53,612 nucleotides of DNA from Desulfotignum sp. (GTDB lineage Bacteria > Desulfobacterota > Desulfobacteria > Desulfobacterales > Desulfobacteraceae): NCBI GenBank assembly GCA_018399285.1, contig JAGYOW010000019.1, positions 1 through 53,612 on the forward strand, given 5' to 3'. The position numbers and the translations under genes are program-made. This document shows, piece by piece, positions 7,944 through 16,944 of the stretch. The notes under the pieces were generated by a model, which ran no database searches, was not told the origin of the DNA, and saw only the letters and a program-made list of their open reading frames with translations. Numbering within the stretch: position 1 is the stretch's first letter; each line of letters opens with the position of its first letter.

Positions 7944-9317
7944 TTATACAAATTTTCCCGGATTCAAAATACCGTTCGGGTCGAGGGTTTTTTTAATATC
8001 CGCCATAAGATCAAGGGTGTCCTGATTCATCACAAGAGGCAGAAATTCAGCCTTGGCCAGTCCGATGCCGTGTTCTCCTGAAAGGGTGCCCCCAAGAGAG
8101 ACGCCTGTTTCAAATATTTCCTTTGCCGCCTGTTCTATACGCCTTAGTTCATCCTTGTCCTTTGGATCATGGGCAATAAGTGGGTGCATATTTCCATCAC
8201 CGGCATGGGCCAGTATCCCCACATGCAGCTGATACCGGTCTGCGATCTCTCTTGTGGCTTTGATCATCTTCGGCACATTGCTCACCGGAACTGTGACATC
8301 CTCTACAATGCAGTTGGGGGCGAGCCTTGCAAAGGCCCCGTATGCAAGCCGGCGTGCGGCCCACAGGTCGTCGCTTTCCTTTTGAGTGTGCGCGACCGTT
8401 ACATCGCGGGCTCCGTTGGCACGGGCTTTTTCAGTAATCCGGCTCATCTCCTTTTCCACGGCTTCTTCTACACCATCTACTTCGATTAGAAGCATGCCTT
8501 CGGCTTCACGGGGTAAAGACATGCCGGAAGCTTCTGCCACAACGTTTATAACGGTTTTATCCATCAGCTCCATTGCCACAGGAAGGATACCGGAACCGAT
8601 AATATCGGCGACTGTATTTGCAGTGTCTTCCAGATCGTCATACGTGGCAAGCATGGTCCGGTGCGATTCAGCAATCGGCACGACCCGGAGAGTGGCCTCT
8701 GTAATAATTCCCAGCGTGCCCTCTGACCCGCAGAAAAGGCTGGAAAGTTTATATCCAGTCACATCCTTTACGTTTCTGCTGCCGAAGCGCACGATTTTTC
8801 CGGATGCCAGAACGACTTCCATTGCCAGAATATAATCACTGGTCACTCCGTATTTCAGGCACCTGGGTCCCCCTGCATTCTGGGCGATATTTCCCCCGAT
8901 GGTCGACACATTCATGCTTCCAGGGTCCGGAGGGTAGAAAAACTTCTCCTTGGCAAGAATTTTCTGAAGCTCACCGTTTATGAGCCCGGGCTCGACAATG
9001 ACATAACGATCCCGGGTGTTGACCTCAATGATTTTGTTCATCATTGTGAAGCAAAGTGCGATTCCCTTTTTTACAGGAAGCGATGCCGCACTGATGTTTG
9101 TTCCGCTCCCTCTGCAGGTAACAGGAATCTTTTCCCTGTCAGCGATTTTCATAATACCGGAGACTTCTTCGGTTGTTTTCGGATAAATTACCACATCCGG
9201 TTCACTCGTGAGGATATATGCATCATAAGAAAAACTGACGATCTCTTCAGGATCATCAAAGAATCTTTCTTCACCCACGACCTGTTTTAATTCCGACTTT
9301 ATCTCTTCAGCAATCAT
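7944..9317 (-). CDS. FAD-linked 2-hydroxyacid oxidase/dehydrogenase, GlcD type
   Basis: 457 aa from the ATG at 9317, which follows the good ribosome site TCAGGAG at 7-base spacing. A longer reading frame extends upstream into dctM but lacks a ribosome site. An N-terminal PCMH-type FAD-binding domain (VTCRGSGTNISAASL, about residue 60; PPDPGSMNVSTIGGNIAQNAGG about 130, described in parts) is followed by a C-terminal FAD-oxidase domain ending HAGDGNMHPLI and GGTLSGEHGIGLAK, the conserved His-bearing motifs of the GlcD/D-lactate dehydrogenase family. It probably oxidises the 2-hydroxy acid imported by the TRAP genes directly upstream, handing electrons to the GlcF-type subunit. Confidence 0.92.
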   Translation of the reverse strand: MIAEEIKSELKQVVGEERFFDDPEEIVSFSYDAYILTSEPDVVIYPKTTEEVSGIMKIADREKIPVTCRGSGTNISAASLPVKKGIALCFTMMNKIIEVNTRDRYVIVEPGLINGELQKILAKEKFFYPPDPGSMNVSTIGGNIAQNAGGPRCLKYGVTSDYILAMEVVLASGKIVRFGSRNVKDVTGYKLSSLFCGSEGTLGIITEATLRVVPIAESHRTMLATYDDLEDTANTVADIIGSGILPVAMELMDKTVINVVAEASGMSLPREAEGMLLIEVDGVEEAVEKEMSRITEKARANGARDVTVAHTQKESDDLWAARRLAYGAFARLAPNCIVEDVTVPVSNVPKMIKATREIADRYQLHVGILAHAGDGNMHPLIAHDPKDKDELRRIEQAAKEIFETGVSLGGTLSGEHGIGLAKAEFLPLVMNQDTLDLMADIKKTLDPNGILNPGKFV

Positions 9318-9355
9318 TTTATTCTCCTGAAACGGCAGTGCCGCAATTGTTTCAT

Positions 9356-10681
9356 CTACATCAGACTCGGCAGCCACAACGTAAGCCCCGGGATCAGAAT
9401 ACAGAGTATAAGGCCGATGATCATGAGAAAGATAAACGGCAGAATACCCCGGTAAATCTCCATCATGCTGATCTTGTCCGTGGCACCGCCGGCACCTTTG
9501 TAATAGAAAAATGAATAACCGAGCGGCGGCGTCAGAAAGGACGCTTGAAGATTGATGGCAATCATCATTACAAACCATACTGGATTAAAACCCAGATCAG
9601 CGGCTATAGGTACAAACAGAGGCAGGCATATCATAGTAATGCCGATCCAGTCGATGAACATGCCCAAGACCAGAACGATGATCATCATAAGCGCAAACGA
9701 TGCCCATTTGCTGCCCATGCCCAGTATCATTGAAGAGACCAGATCATCCCCGCCAAGACCTATAAATACCCCGGTAAAACAGGTGCCGCCCACTACGATC
9801 ATAAGAACCATTGAAGTCACAGTGGTTGTTGAAATAATGGACTGCCACAGGGCCTTCCAGGAAAAACGGCCGTAGAAAATCATCATCAGAAAAGCAACAA
9901 AGGCACCCATTCCCGCAGCTTCTGTAGGGGTTGCAATGCCGGCAAAAATTGAACCCAGAACAGAGAGGATAAGTAAAATCGGGGGTATTAAATTTTTCAG
10001 ACAGTCTATCAGAACCTGCTTTATGGACATATCCTTCCTTTCTTCTTTGCTCAGCGCCGGACCCCAGTCCGGATGCAACCAGCATTTAACAAGGATATAT
10101 ATGAGATAAAGACCGGAAAGAAGTATTCCCGGGATTATGGCGGCCATGAAAAGTTTTCCTACGGGGATCCCGCTGTAGGAACCCATCAGAACCAGCATGA
10201 TGCTGGGTGGAATAAGTATCCCAAGCGTCCCGCCGGCACAGATGGTGCCTGCAATAAGCTCTTTGCGGTAGCCGTATTGCAGAAGCGGGGGCGTGGCAAG
10301 CAGTGCCATTGTTACAACGGATGCGCCGATTACTCCGGTGCATGCGGCAAAAATCACACCCAGCACGATAACTGCGATGGCAACACCGCCACGCACTGGA
10401 CCGAAAAGGTATCGCATGGAATTAAACAGACCTTCCATTATTCGTGACTGGTCAAGGAAATTGGCCATCAGGACAAAGAGCGGTACGGCGATCAGCACGT
10501 AATTGTTCATGGCCGAGGAATAAATTCGGTTTATAAACATGCCGAAGGCATCCGGTCCCCAACCGATGTATCCGAAGATAACCGCCAGTCCGCCCAGCGT
10601 GAAAGCCAGGGGATGCCCCGTCAACAAACCGAGGATGAGCAGAACGAACATAAGAATTGGAAGAATTGTTTCTGGTGACAT
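9356..10681 (-). CDS. dctM: TRAP transporter large permease, DctM family
   Basis: 441 aa, about 12 hydrophobic segments. Typical DctM elements are the N-terminal MFVLLILGLLTGHPLAFTLG, the central GTLGILIPPSIMLVLMG and IATPTEAAGMGAF, all matching the family. It carries the sodium-coupled translocation path of a tripartite ATP-independent periplasmic transporter. It starts 4 bases after the dctQ stop and the next gene (glcD-type) starts 39 bases downstream. Confidence 0.95.
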   Translation of the reverse strand: MSPETILPILMFVLLILGLLTGHPLAFTLGGLAVIFGYIGWGPDAFGMFINRIYSSAMNNYVLIAVPLFVLMANFLDQSRIMEGLFNSMRYLFGPVRGGVAIAVIVLGVIFAACTGVIGASVVTMALLATPPLLQYGYRKELIAGTICAGGTLGILIPPSIMLVLMGSYSGIPVGKLFMAAIIPGILLSGLYLIYILVKCWLHPDWGPALSKEERKDMSIKQVLIDCLKNLIPPILLILSVLGSIFAGIATPTEAAGMGAFVAFLMMIFYGRFSWKALWQSIISTTTVTSMVLMIVVGGTCFTGVFIGLGGDDLVSSMILGMGSKWASFALMMIIVLVLGMFIDWIGITMICLPLFVPIAADLGFNPVWFVMMIAINLQASFLTPPLGYSFFYYKGAGGATDKISMMEIYRGILPFIFLMIIGLILCILIPGLTLWLPSLM

Positions 10682-10684
10682 TGC

Positions 10685-11194
10685 CTACCTCTCAGTCTTT
10701 AAAAAGATAATTTTTTTAACAACAATAGAGATGCCCTGCAAAAAAAGCAGAAACGCTGTGACAGGAATTATAGTTTTAAGGGGATATATGGGCATGGCAA
10801 AGCCGGCCGAGTGTTTTTTCTCCATTAATTCCCATGACAGTTTGGCATATTCAAAGCCTTCGTTAAACAGAATCAGCACAAAAGGGAAAAAGAAGATAAG
10901 ATACGTTAAAATATCCATCACCGCCCGGGCCTTTGGAGACAGTCGGGTGGCAAATAAATCAACAGAGACGTGCCTGTTAAGCAGCAGAGTAAGCGGCGCC
11001 GCCATCATGAAAAGCGCTGCATACAACTGGGTGATTACTTCAAAGGTCCAGACGGTAGGGTTTCCCAGAATACGTCTTGTAAATACCTCGAAAACAATCA
11101 GAAACATCAGTGGAATAATCAAACAGGCAAAGATTCTTCCTGTCCACGTGTTTATCGTATCTATGAGTGTAAGCAGTTTTTTTACCAAGCTCAT
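10685..11194 (-). CDS. dctQ: TRAP transporter small permease, DctQ family
   Basis: 169 aa with four predicted membrane segments, the first beginning about residue 20 (RIFACLIIPLMFLIVFEVFTR). FEVFTRRILGNPTVWTFEV is the conserved DctQ motif region. A TTAGGGGA ribosome site precedes the ATG. It works as the membrane partner of DctM. It is separated from dctP by a 98-base spacer containing a strong hairpin. Confidence 0.9.
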   Translation of the reverse strand: MSLVKKLLTLIDTINTWTGRIFACLIIPLMFLIVFEVFTRRILGNPTVWTFEVITQLYAALFMMAAPLTLLLNRHVSVDLFATRLSPKARAVMDILTYLIFFFPFVLILFNEGFEYAKLSWELMEKKHSAGFAMPIYPLKTIIPVTAFLLFLQGISIVVKKIIFLKTER

Positions 11195-11231
11195 ACGTTT
11201 TATCCCCTAAGTCTTCTAAGTCTTAAAATAA

Positions 11232-11269
11232 ATATGGATTCCTGGAAAAATATTTCCGGGAATCCATAT
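11232..11269 (-). promoter_or_regulatory. Intercistronic hairpin between dctP and dctQ
   Basis: Perfect 11-base inverted repeat: 11232-11242 pairs with 11259-11269 (ATATGGATTCC / GGAATCCATAT), with four further GGAA/TTCC pairs inside. No T-run follows on the minus strand, so it is probably a partial terminator or an mRNA-stabilising structure. Such a structure would raise expression of the binding protein relative to the permeases. Confidence 0.55.
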
Positions 11270-11292
11270 CAGCACCAGGAAATCCGCAGAGA

Positions 11293-12393
11293 TTAAGGAA
11301 GTTCCGGGTAGCTTTCAGGGTTGAACCCGAATGTGTAGGGCTTCTCATAAGAACGAACGGGCGCAAAGTCTTTCATGTACTGAACCTGAGATTTCAATAC
11401 TTTTGCAAAATCAGGGTTTTTTGCCGCTTCTTCGGAAAGGACTTCGTTTATAATTCCCTGAAGTTTCTGCATGGAGGAATCATCCAGGCTGGTGATCTTG
11501 ATTCCTTCTTTCAGGAAATTTTCAGTCGCCTCTATATTCTGATATTCAAACCAGGTACTCATATAGGCAGTGCTGGCACGACTTGCCTGCACCACAACGT
11601 CTTTAAGATCATCGGGCAGGGCTTCCCATGCATCCTTATTTATCATGATGCCCAGAACAATAGCTGTCTGATACCAGGCCGGTGCGCACCAGTAGTCAGC
11701 GATTTCCTGAAAGCCTGCCGACCAGTCCACTGCTGGAACACTGAATTCCGCTCCATCGACCACCCCGCGGGATACGGCTTCGTAAATTTCGCTGCCGTCC
11801 ATCATTATGGGGGAGGCGCCCAGCTTTTCAAGTATCCGCTGGCCGAAAAGACTTCCCATACGAAGCTTCAGGCCTTTGAAATCTTCGATGCTGTTGATCG
11901 GAACATTGGTGCGAAAGCCTGATTCCACAGGGGTCATGGATTCAAGCAGCCATTTGATATTGTGTTCCCCGTAAAGTTCATCATAAATTTGCTGGCCCCC
12001 GCCATGGTAAATCCATAGTATGTAATCAATCCATGTCATTCCCATGGGGGTTGTGCCCAGAAGATCGAATGCGGTGTTTTTTCCTGCCCAGTAAGGCCCG
12101 AAATCTCCGGCCAGTTCCATGGTCCCTTTTTTGACGGCATCTAAATTCTGATGGCCCGCGATCATTTGTCCGGCCGGATAAAGCTTGATTGTCAGACGTC
12201 CGCCGCTCAATTTGTTGACCGTTTCAACAAAATATTTATCCGCCTCATACAAAGCAAAGCCCGAGGGCCACAATGAGTTATATTTCCATTTGATAACATC
12301 TTTGGCCGCATGACTGTCAGCAGCTGAAAAAATCAGGCCGACCGCACAAATGACGGACAGAAAACTTGACATAATTTTAACGGTAAATTTCAT
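11293..12393 (-). CDS. dctP: TRAP transporter periplasmic substrate-binding protein, DctP family
   Basis: 366 aa. A Sec signal peptide covers about residues 1-29 (hydrophobic core SFLSVICAVGLIFSA, cleavage after HAA). The mature protein starts KWKYNSLWPSGFALYE. The stretch WAGKNTAFDLLG and the following IYHGGGQQIYDELY resemble the TakP/lactate-binding branch of TRAP binding proteins as I recall it. That would fit a 2-oxo- or 2-hydroxy-monocarboxylate ligand. It is first in the operon dctP-dctQ-dctM-glcD-glcF, with ribosome site AAGGGG, and has a plausible promoter about 110 bases upstream. The ligand class is inferred from family resemblance and the adjoining oxidase genes. Confidence 0.92.
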   Translation of the reverse strand: MKFTVKIMSSFLSVICAVGLIFSAADSHAAKDVIKWKYNSLWPSGFALYEADKYFVETVNKLSGGRLTIKLYPAGQMIAGHQNLDAVKKGTMELAGDFGPYWAGKNTAFDLLGTTPMGMTWIDYILWIYHGGGQQIYDELYGEHNIKWLLESMTPVESGFRTNVPINSIEDFKGLKLRMGSLFGQRILEKLGASPIMMDGSEIYEAVSRGVVDGAEFSVPAVDWSAGFQEIADYWCAPAWYQTAIVLGIMINKDAWEALPDDLKDVVVQASRASTAYMSTWFEYQNIEATENFLKEGIKITSLDDSSMQKLQGIINEVLSEEAAKNPDFAKVLKSQVQYMKDFAPVRSYEKPYTFGFNPESYPELP

Positions 12394-12494
12394 TTTTTTC
12401 CCCTTTTTCAGTTTTTTAATGTCACATATCTCTGGTTTTCTAAAAATGGTGTATTTTTCCTTTTATGTTGGGCGGATGCTTTTAAGGCCGATTC

Positions 12495-12524
12495 AGCTTA
12501 GGATAAGAAAACGTTTTTTGTCAA
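12495..12524 (-). promoter_or_regulatory. Candidate sigma-70 promoter for the dctPQM-glcDF operon
   Basis: On the minus strand -35 TTGACA (complement of 12519-12524) is 18 bases from -10 TAAGCT (complement of 12495-12500). The spacer contains the 10-base palindrome AAAACGTTTT (12508-12517), which could be an operator for a LacI-like or other repressor. The position, about 100 bases before the dctP start, fits. Confidence 0.45.
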
Positions 12525-12600
12525 TCAAAATATAAAAAGGCTTGAAAAATATAACTTCATGGCAAGGTATACGTTGATTTTAACAGATAACCGCCACCCA

Positions 12601-13343
12601 TCAATGGGTCAAAATCTTGCTGATGAAATCCGCGGCCCGGTGGGTCTGGGGGTTGTCGAAAAATTCATCGGGTTTGCCGGTTTCCACGATTTTGCCCATG
12701 TCCATGAACAACACCCGGTCCGCCACTTTTCTGGCAAATCCCATTTCGTGTGTGACCACGCACATGGTCATGCCTTCAGACACCAGGTTGACCATGACGT
12801 CCAGGACTTCGCCGATCATTTCCGGGTCCAGGGCGGAGGTGGGTTCGTCAAACAGCATGATTTTGGGTGTCATGGCCAGGCCCCGGGCAATGGCCACCCG
12901 CGTGTGAGAAAAAATATATTCCAGCCCCCGGACAGCTGGCCCGGATACGCCCCGGCTTTGTCGGTGAGTCCCACCTGGGTGAGCTTCTCTCCGGCAATCT
13001 TTTCAGCGTCGGCAGTTGACATTTTTCTGACGTTCACCGGTGCCAGCATGACGTTCTGGAGCACGGTCATGTGGGGATACAGATGAAACTGCTGGAATAC
13101 AAACCCGATATCGGCCCGCAGTTTGGTCAGGTTGGTGGCTTTGTCGTGCACGGGCACGCCGTCCACGATGATCTGCCCTTTCTGGATGGGCTCCAGGCGG
13201 TTGATGCACCGGATCAGGGTGGATTTTCCCGATCCGCTGGGGCCGCAGATCACCAGCACTTCCCCTGGATCGATGTCCAGGTTGATGTCATTGAGCACGT
13301 GGAGTTTGCCGAACCATTTGTTCACTTGCTTGAATTCAATCAT
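12601..13343 (-). pseudogene. Polar amino-acid ABC transporter ATPase (GlnQ/HisP family), disrupted in the signature motif
   Basis: Reads as a normal GlnQ family ATPase from MIEFKQVNKWFGKLHVLND through Walker A GPSGSGKSTLIRC and the Q-loop (FVFQQFHLYPH) to GQLSGG. At about 12902-12926 the expected QQQRVAIARG is replaced by an AT-rich stretch of about 24 bases. This destroys the signature motif and shifts the frame. The gene resumes in another frame with MAIARGLAMTPKIMLFDEPT (Walker B) and runs to the stop at 12601 with a normal C-terminus. The change is not a simple one-base indel: it is a net gain of about 14 bases of foreign-looking sequence. Last gene of the SBP-permease-permease-ATPase operon. 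It is non-functional as written, unless the sequence is wrong there. Confidence 0.8.
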
Positions 13344-13364
13344 CGGGTATCCTTGAAAAAATCG

Positions 13365-14018
13365 TTATATTGCCATCCGGCGTTCCAGGTAGTTGGACAG
13401 CAGGATCAACGGGTATGAAATCACAAAATACAGGGCACCCACCAGGGAAAACACCATCAGGCCTTCCGGGATTCTCACCACTGTGACCCAGCCCACCCGG
13501 GTCAGTTCCATCACGCCGATGACCGATACCACGGAGGTATCTTTGATGAGCAGCACATACTGGCCCACCAGGGGCGGCAGGATCACTTTCATGGCCTGGG
13601 GGATGATCACCAGGCGCAGCTGCTGGATCAGGCTGAGACCCGATGCCGTACCGGCCTCCCACTGGCCCTTGGAAATGGCATTGATGCCGCCGGCCACGAT
13701 TTCGCAGATAAACGCGGACCCCATGATGGCCATGGCCAGGAGCGCCGCAGGAAATGCCTTGAGCTGGATGCCCCATTCCGGCAGGATGAAAAATACGATA
13801 AAAATCTGGACCACGAACGGGGTGCCCCGGACAAAGGAGACATACACGCCGATGATCCACTTGAGGATCCTGTTTTTGCCCGAGCGCAGGATGCCTAAGA
13901 CAAAGCCCAGAAGGGTGCAGGTGAACAGGCTGATAAAAGCGATCTGGGTGGTCATCCACAATCCTTTGAGGAAAAACGGAAAAATTTCCACCAGCCGGGA
14001 AAAGTAAAATGCCATCAT
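13365..14018 (-). CDS. Polar amino-acid ABC transporter permease (HisM/GlnP type), second copy
   Basis: 217 aa. Starts at the first of two adjacent ATGs, preceded by GGGAGG, 2 bases after the stop of the partner permease. Five or so membrane segments. The conserved EAA-type loop has EAGTASGLSLIQQLRLVIIPQA (positions about 130-152, quoted only as landmarks: EAGTASG and IIPQA). It would form a heterodimeric channel with the preceding permease. The reading frame is intact although its ATPase partner gene is broken. Confidence 0.92.
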   Translation of the reverse strand: MMAFYFSRLVEIFPFFLKGLWMTTQIAFISLFTCTLLGFVLGILRSGKNRILKWIIGVYVSFVRGTPFVVQIFIVFFILPEWGIQLKAFPAALLAMAIMGSAFICEIVAGGINAISKGQWEAGTASGLSLIQQLRLVIIPQAMKVILPPLVGQYVLLIKDTSVVSVIGVMELTRVGWVTVVRIPEGLMVFSLVGALYFVISYPLILLSNYLERRMAI

Positions 14019-14020
14019 GA

Positions 14021-14689
14021 TCAGTACGCCTCCCTGTATATCAGTTTGCGCTGGGACCAGTCTGCCAGGGCCTTGAGACAGAAATAGATGCACATGTAAA
14101 AGAACGCCACCGTTAAAAAGGCTTCCGTGGGCATGAACCGTTCCGAGGTCATGGTCTGGCCGACCCGGGTCAATTCCATGACCGAGATCAAAGACAGCAG
14201 CGCGGAATCCTTGACCAGAACAATGGACTGGCCCAGCAGCGGGGGAACCGTGGCTCCCAGGGCCTGGGGCAGGATGATGAAGCGCATGCGCTGAAAATAG
14301 TTGAGCCCGGAGGCCACCCCGGCCTCGATCTGCCCGTCATCCACCGAGGTGATGCCGGCCCGGATGATTTCAGCGATATAGGCCCCGGAGTTGAGCATCA
14401 GCGCAATGATCCCGGTCTGGATCTCCGGCACCCGGATCCCTAAGGTGGGCAGGCCGAAATACAGAAAATAGATCTGCACCAGCAGCGGAGTGGATCGTAT
14501 GACCTCGATATAGGCGATGGCCGGATATTTGAGCATCTTAAAGGAGGAGATCCGGCAGGCACAGGCGATGGTACCGGCGATCAGGGCCAGGAAAATGGAT
14601 ACGGCAGAGATAAAAAAGGTGGACCTGAGCCCGGTCAGAAACAGGGGCAGGTATTCAAAGATAATTCTGAAGTTAAAGTCAGCCAGCAT
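14021..14689 (-). CDS. Polar amino-acid ABC transporter permease (HisQ/GlnP type), first copy
   Basis: 222 aa from ATG 14689, chosen because an AAGGGA ribosome site lies just upstream and the protein then begins MLADFNFRIIFEYLPLFLTG, as family members do. An upstream ATG at 14716 would add nine residues. Contains the EAA loop EAGVASGLNYFQRMRFIILPQA (landmarks EAGVASG and ILPQA) and a long N-terminal membrane segment. Paired with the following permease in a two-subunit channel. Confidence 0.92.
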   Translation of the reverse strand: MLADFNFRIIFEYLPLFLTGLRSTFFISAVSIFLALIAGTIACACRISSFKMLKYPAIAYIEVIRSTPLLVQIYFLYFGLPTLGIRVPEIQTGIIALMLNSGAYIAEIIRAGITSVDDGQIEAGVASGLNYFQRMRFIILPQALGATVPPLLGQSIVLVKDSALLSLISVMELTRVGQTMTSERFMPTEAFLTVAFFYMCIYFCLKALADWSQRKLIYREAY

Positions 14690-14710
14690 AGGCGCATCCC
14701 TTTTGCCAAA

Positions 14711-14743
14711 GGGCATGTCCGAAAAACAGACCCGGACATGCCC
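14711..14743 (-). promoter_or_regulatory. Intercistronic hairpin after the amino-acid binding protein gene
   Basis: Perfect 11-base inverted repeat GGGCATGTCCG / CGGACATGCCC (14711-14721 and 14733-14743) between the binding-protein gene and the first permease. It mirrors the hairpin after dctP and likely acts as a partial terminator or RNA stabiliser. Confidence 0.55.
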
Positions 14744-14796
14744 CGTTTTTGATAACGCGTCATCGCGATGGTATTCAGGTATGGCTGGTCAACGGA

Positions 14797-15600
14797 TCAA
14801 TGGTCTTTTTTCCAGTCGGTCCCTTCCATCCAGTAGGTAATGTTTTTGTCATAGGTGCCGTCGGCCCGGATGGTCTTGAAGTACAGGTTGATCCACTGCC
14901 ACAGGTTGACCGAATCGTGGTTCACGGCAAAGGCCAGAGGATCTTTGCCCTGTCCCAGGCGCTTGTCCAGCAGGCGCACGGAATTGGGCGGAAAATCGGG
15001 CAGCACCGTGAGCACGGCCAGGTCATCGTTGACCCCGGCATCCACATGTCCTGCGATCAGGGCCTGGACCACCATGCGGCCCCCGCCTTTGTAGGATTTG
15101 ATCTCGGCATTGGGCATGTACTGTTTGGCCATGGTCTCGCCGGTGGATCCCAGGAGCACGCCCACGGTGACGCCTTTTTTGTTCACATCTTCAAGGGTCT
15201 GGAAGTCGGTGTCGGGGCGGGTGAAGATACAGGGCTGCACCTCGATCCAGGGATCGGTAAAGGTGATTTTCAATGCCCGTTTCAGGGTAGGGGTCATGTC
15301 GGCCGCCAGGATATCCGCCTTGCCGGACAGCAGGGCCGGAATCAGGCCGTCCCAGTCAAAATCCAGGACCACCAGTTTGACGCCCATGGCCTCGGCCATG
15401 CCTTTGGTGAAATCGATCATGGAACCGGCATGCTCCCCGTGCTTGTCCACAAACGCATAGGGGGCGGCACCGGACTGCACTGCCACCCGCAGTTCTCCGC
15501 GTTTGACAATGTCTGTGAGGGTACCGGCAAAAGTCATGGCGCTGAAGCACAGAACAGCGGCCAGTGCCAGGACCAGTGAGAAAAATGTTTTCTGACGCAT
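14797..15600 (-). CDS. Polar amino-acid ABC transporter periplasmic binding protein
   Basis: 267 aa from ATG 15600, which has an AAAAGGAGA ribosome site. An upstream frame extension to 15669 lacks one. A signal peptide covers about residues 1-25 (SLVLALAAVLCFSAMTFA). The mature SBP_bac_3 domain begins TLTDIVKRGELRVAVQSGAAP and contains DFDWDGLIPALLSGKADILA. Cargo is most likely a polar amino acid or related compound. Immediately downstream of a saccharopine-dehydrogenase-like pseudogene, so the operon may once have served lysine or related amino-acid use. Confidence 0.92.
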   Translation of the reverse strand: MRQKTFFSLVLALAAVLCFSAMTFAGTLTDIVKRGELRVAVQSGAAPYAFVDKHGEHAGSMIDFTKGMAEAMGVKLVVLDFDWDGLIPALLSGKADILAADMTPTLKRALKITFTDPWIEVQPCIFTRPDTDFQTLEDVNKKGVTVGVLLGSTGETMAKQYMPNAEIKSYKGGGRMVVQALIAGHVDAGVNDDLAVLTVLPDFPPNSVRLLDKRLGQGKDPLAFAVNHDSVNLWQWINLYFKTIRADGTYDKNITYWMEGTDWKKDH

Positions 15601-15665
15601 GGTGGGTTCTCCTTTTCTTGGGTTGATATAAAAATCAGCGGTACGATACCGCACACTTCCCAGCA

Positions 15666-16847
15666 TCAATCCTGGATTTCCTCCAGAGTTTCCGTCACGG
15701 TAATGCCTCTTTTTTTCAGACGTTCCAGAAAAGGGGCTTCAGGAATATGGAACATGGGAGACAGTACCCCGGTGTCGGTGATCTGTTTGTTTGCGATCAT
15801 TTTGGCGGCAGTGACGGCGGAATATGCCACGCCCTTGCTCATGGCCATCAGGCCGGTGTCCAGATCCCGTTCAATGAGCAGGGTGGATGTGAGCCGCATT
15901 TTTTTGCCGGCCATGAAGCCTTCAAATATGTTGAGCATGGCCACCAGGTCTTTTTCGTTGTCCTGATAAATCAGACGGGGGGCCAGAAATTTGTCCATGA
16001 AATCCATGGGGGAAATGGTGCCGTCCCCCAGGCCGGGCACCGGGGTTTCGTCCAGGAAACCCAGATCCTTGAGGGGGCGCCAGATCGCAGCCCATCCCGG
16101 CCAGCGCAAAGAATACCGGCCCGTGTTCACAATGGTGTCGGCAATGCCCATGCGGTCGGTGAAAAATGCGGCATTGCCGTTGGGAATCGCTTCCAGGGTA
16201 CCCAGGCCGGGGAAATCCACGGAATGGATGTTGACCTCATCGTGCTGACGTGCCCCGGGAATGTCCACCCGTTTGCCGTCAATGATAAAAGTGGAATCCC
16301 GTTTCGTGGAGCTGAGAACCCCGCGCCAGATCCAGGAGGCTGGATTGCTAGTTCAACGGATTGCGCACGCGTTTTTTCCGGAAATCCGCCGCAGTAGGAT
16401 TTGATGGCGCTCAAGGTGTCAAAGCGCCAGGAATGCACTGCCGTACAGTACCAGATCGATGCCCGGGGTCCAGGCCGCACTCAGGCAGATGGCGATGCTG
16501 GCGGCGGCGGCTTCTTTTTCGTGCATGTCGCCGGGGTCATACATGTAATTGGTGTTCACCACCGACACTTTTGTGGTCAGGCTGCCTGGTTCACCGGCTC
16601 GGCAAATCTCTTTGCGCGCAGATCAATCGCCACATTCAGGCTTTTATTACCTTGACCAGATCACGCGCTTTTCGCATCAATGGTTGTCAGGGTGATTTTT
16701 TCCATCGGGGTAAAGGGTTTATTCTTGACAGCGCGTCAAAACTGCGTAATCCGCACAGATCACTTCCGTGACCTGATCGTCAGAAGCCAGGTCATGCAGT
16801 GCGGTACGGCCCTGAATGCCGCATCCGCCTAATACAAGCACTTTCAT
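15666..16847 (-). pseudogene. Saccharopine dehydrogenase-like (LYS9 family) gene broken by several frameshifts
   Basis: Near full length but not readable in one frame. The N-terminus at 16847 reads MKVLVLGGCGIQGRTALHDL, the NAD(P)-binding glycine motif. Further pieces in shifted frames include TTIDAKS, TKVSVVNTNYMYDP, ASIAICLSAAWTPGIDLVLYG, FDTLSAIKSYCGGFPE and STFIIDGKRVDIPGARQHDEV. The final 200 codons from 16268 are open and end at 15666. At least four indels are needed to restore the frame. Homologues act in lysine/saccharopine or carboxynorspermidine metabolism. The protein cannot be made from this sequence. Confidence 0.8.
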
Positions 16848-16944
16848 TCGCCACGAATTCCTTTAAAAAAACGCATTGATCATTTGGGATTGTGGAATTT
16901 TTACCCAGACTGGCGGATCAGTCATAGATATGTTTTGATTAAAG

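Noticed and set aside
16400..16660. Short open frames on the plus strand around 16.4-16.7 kb
   Set aside because: They are antisense to the frameshifted saccharopine-dehydrogenase-like gene.
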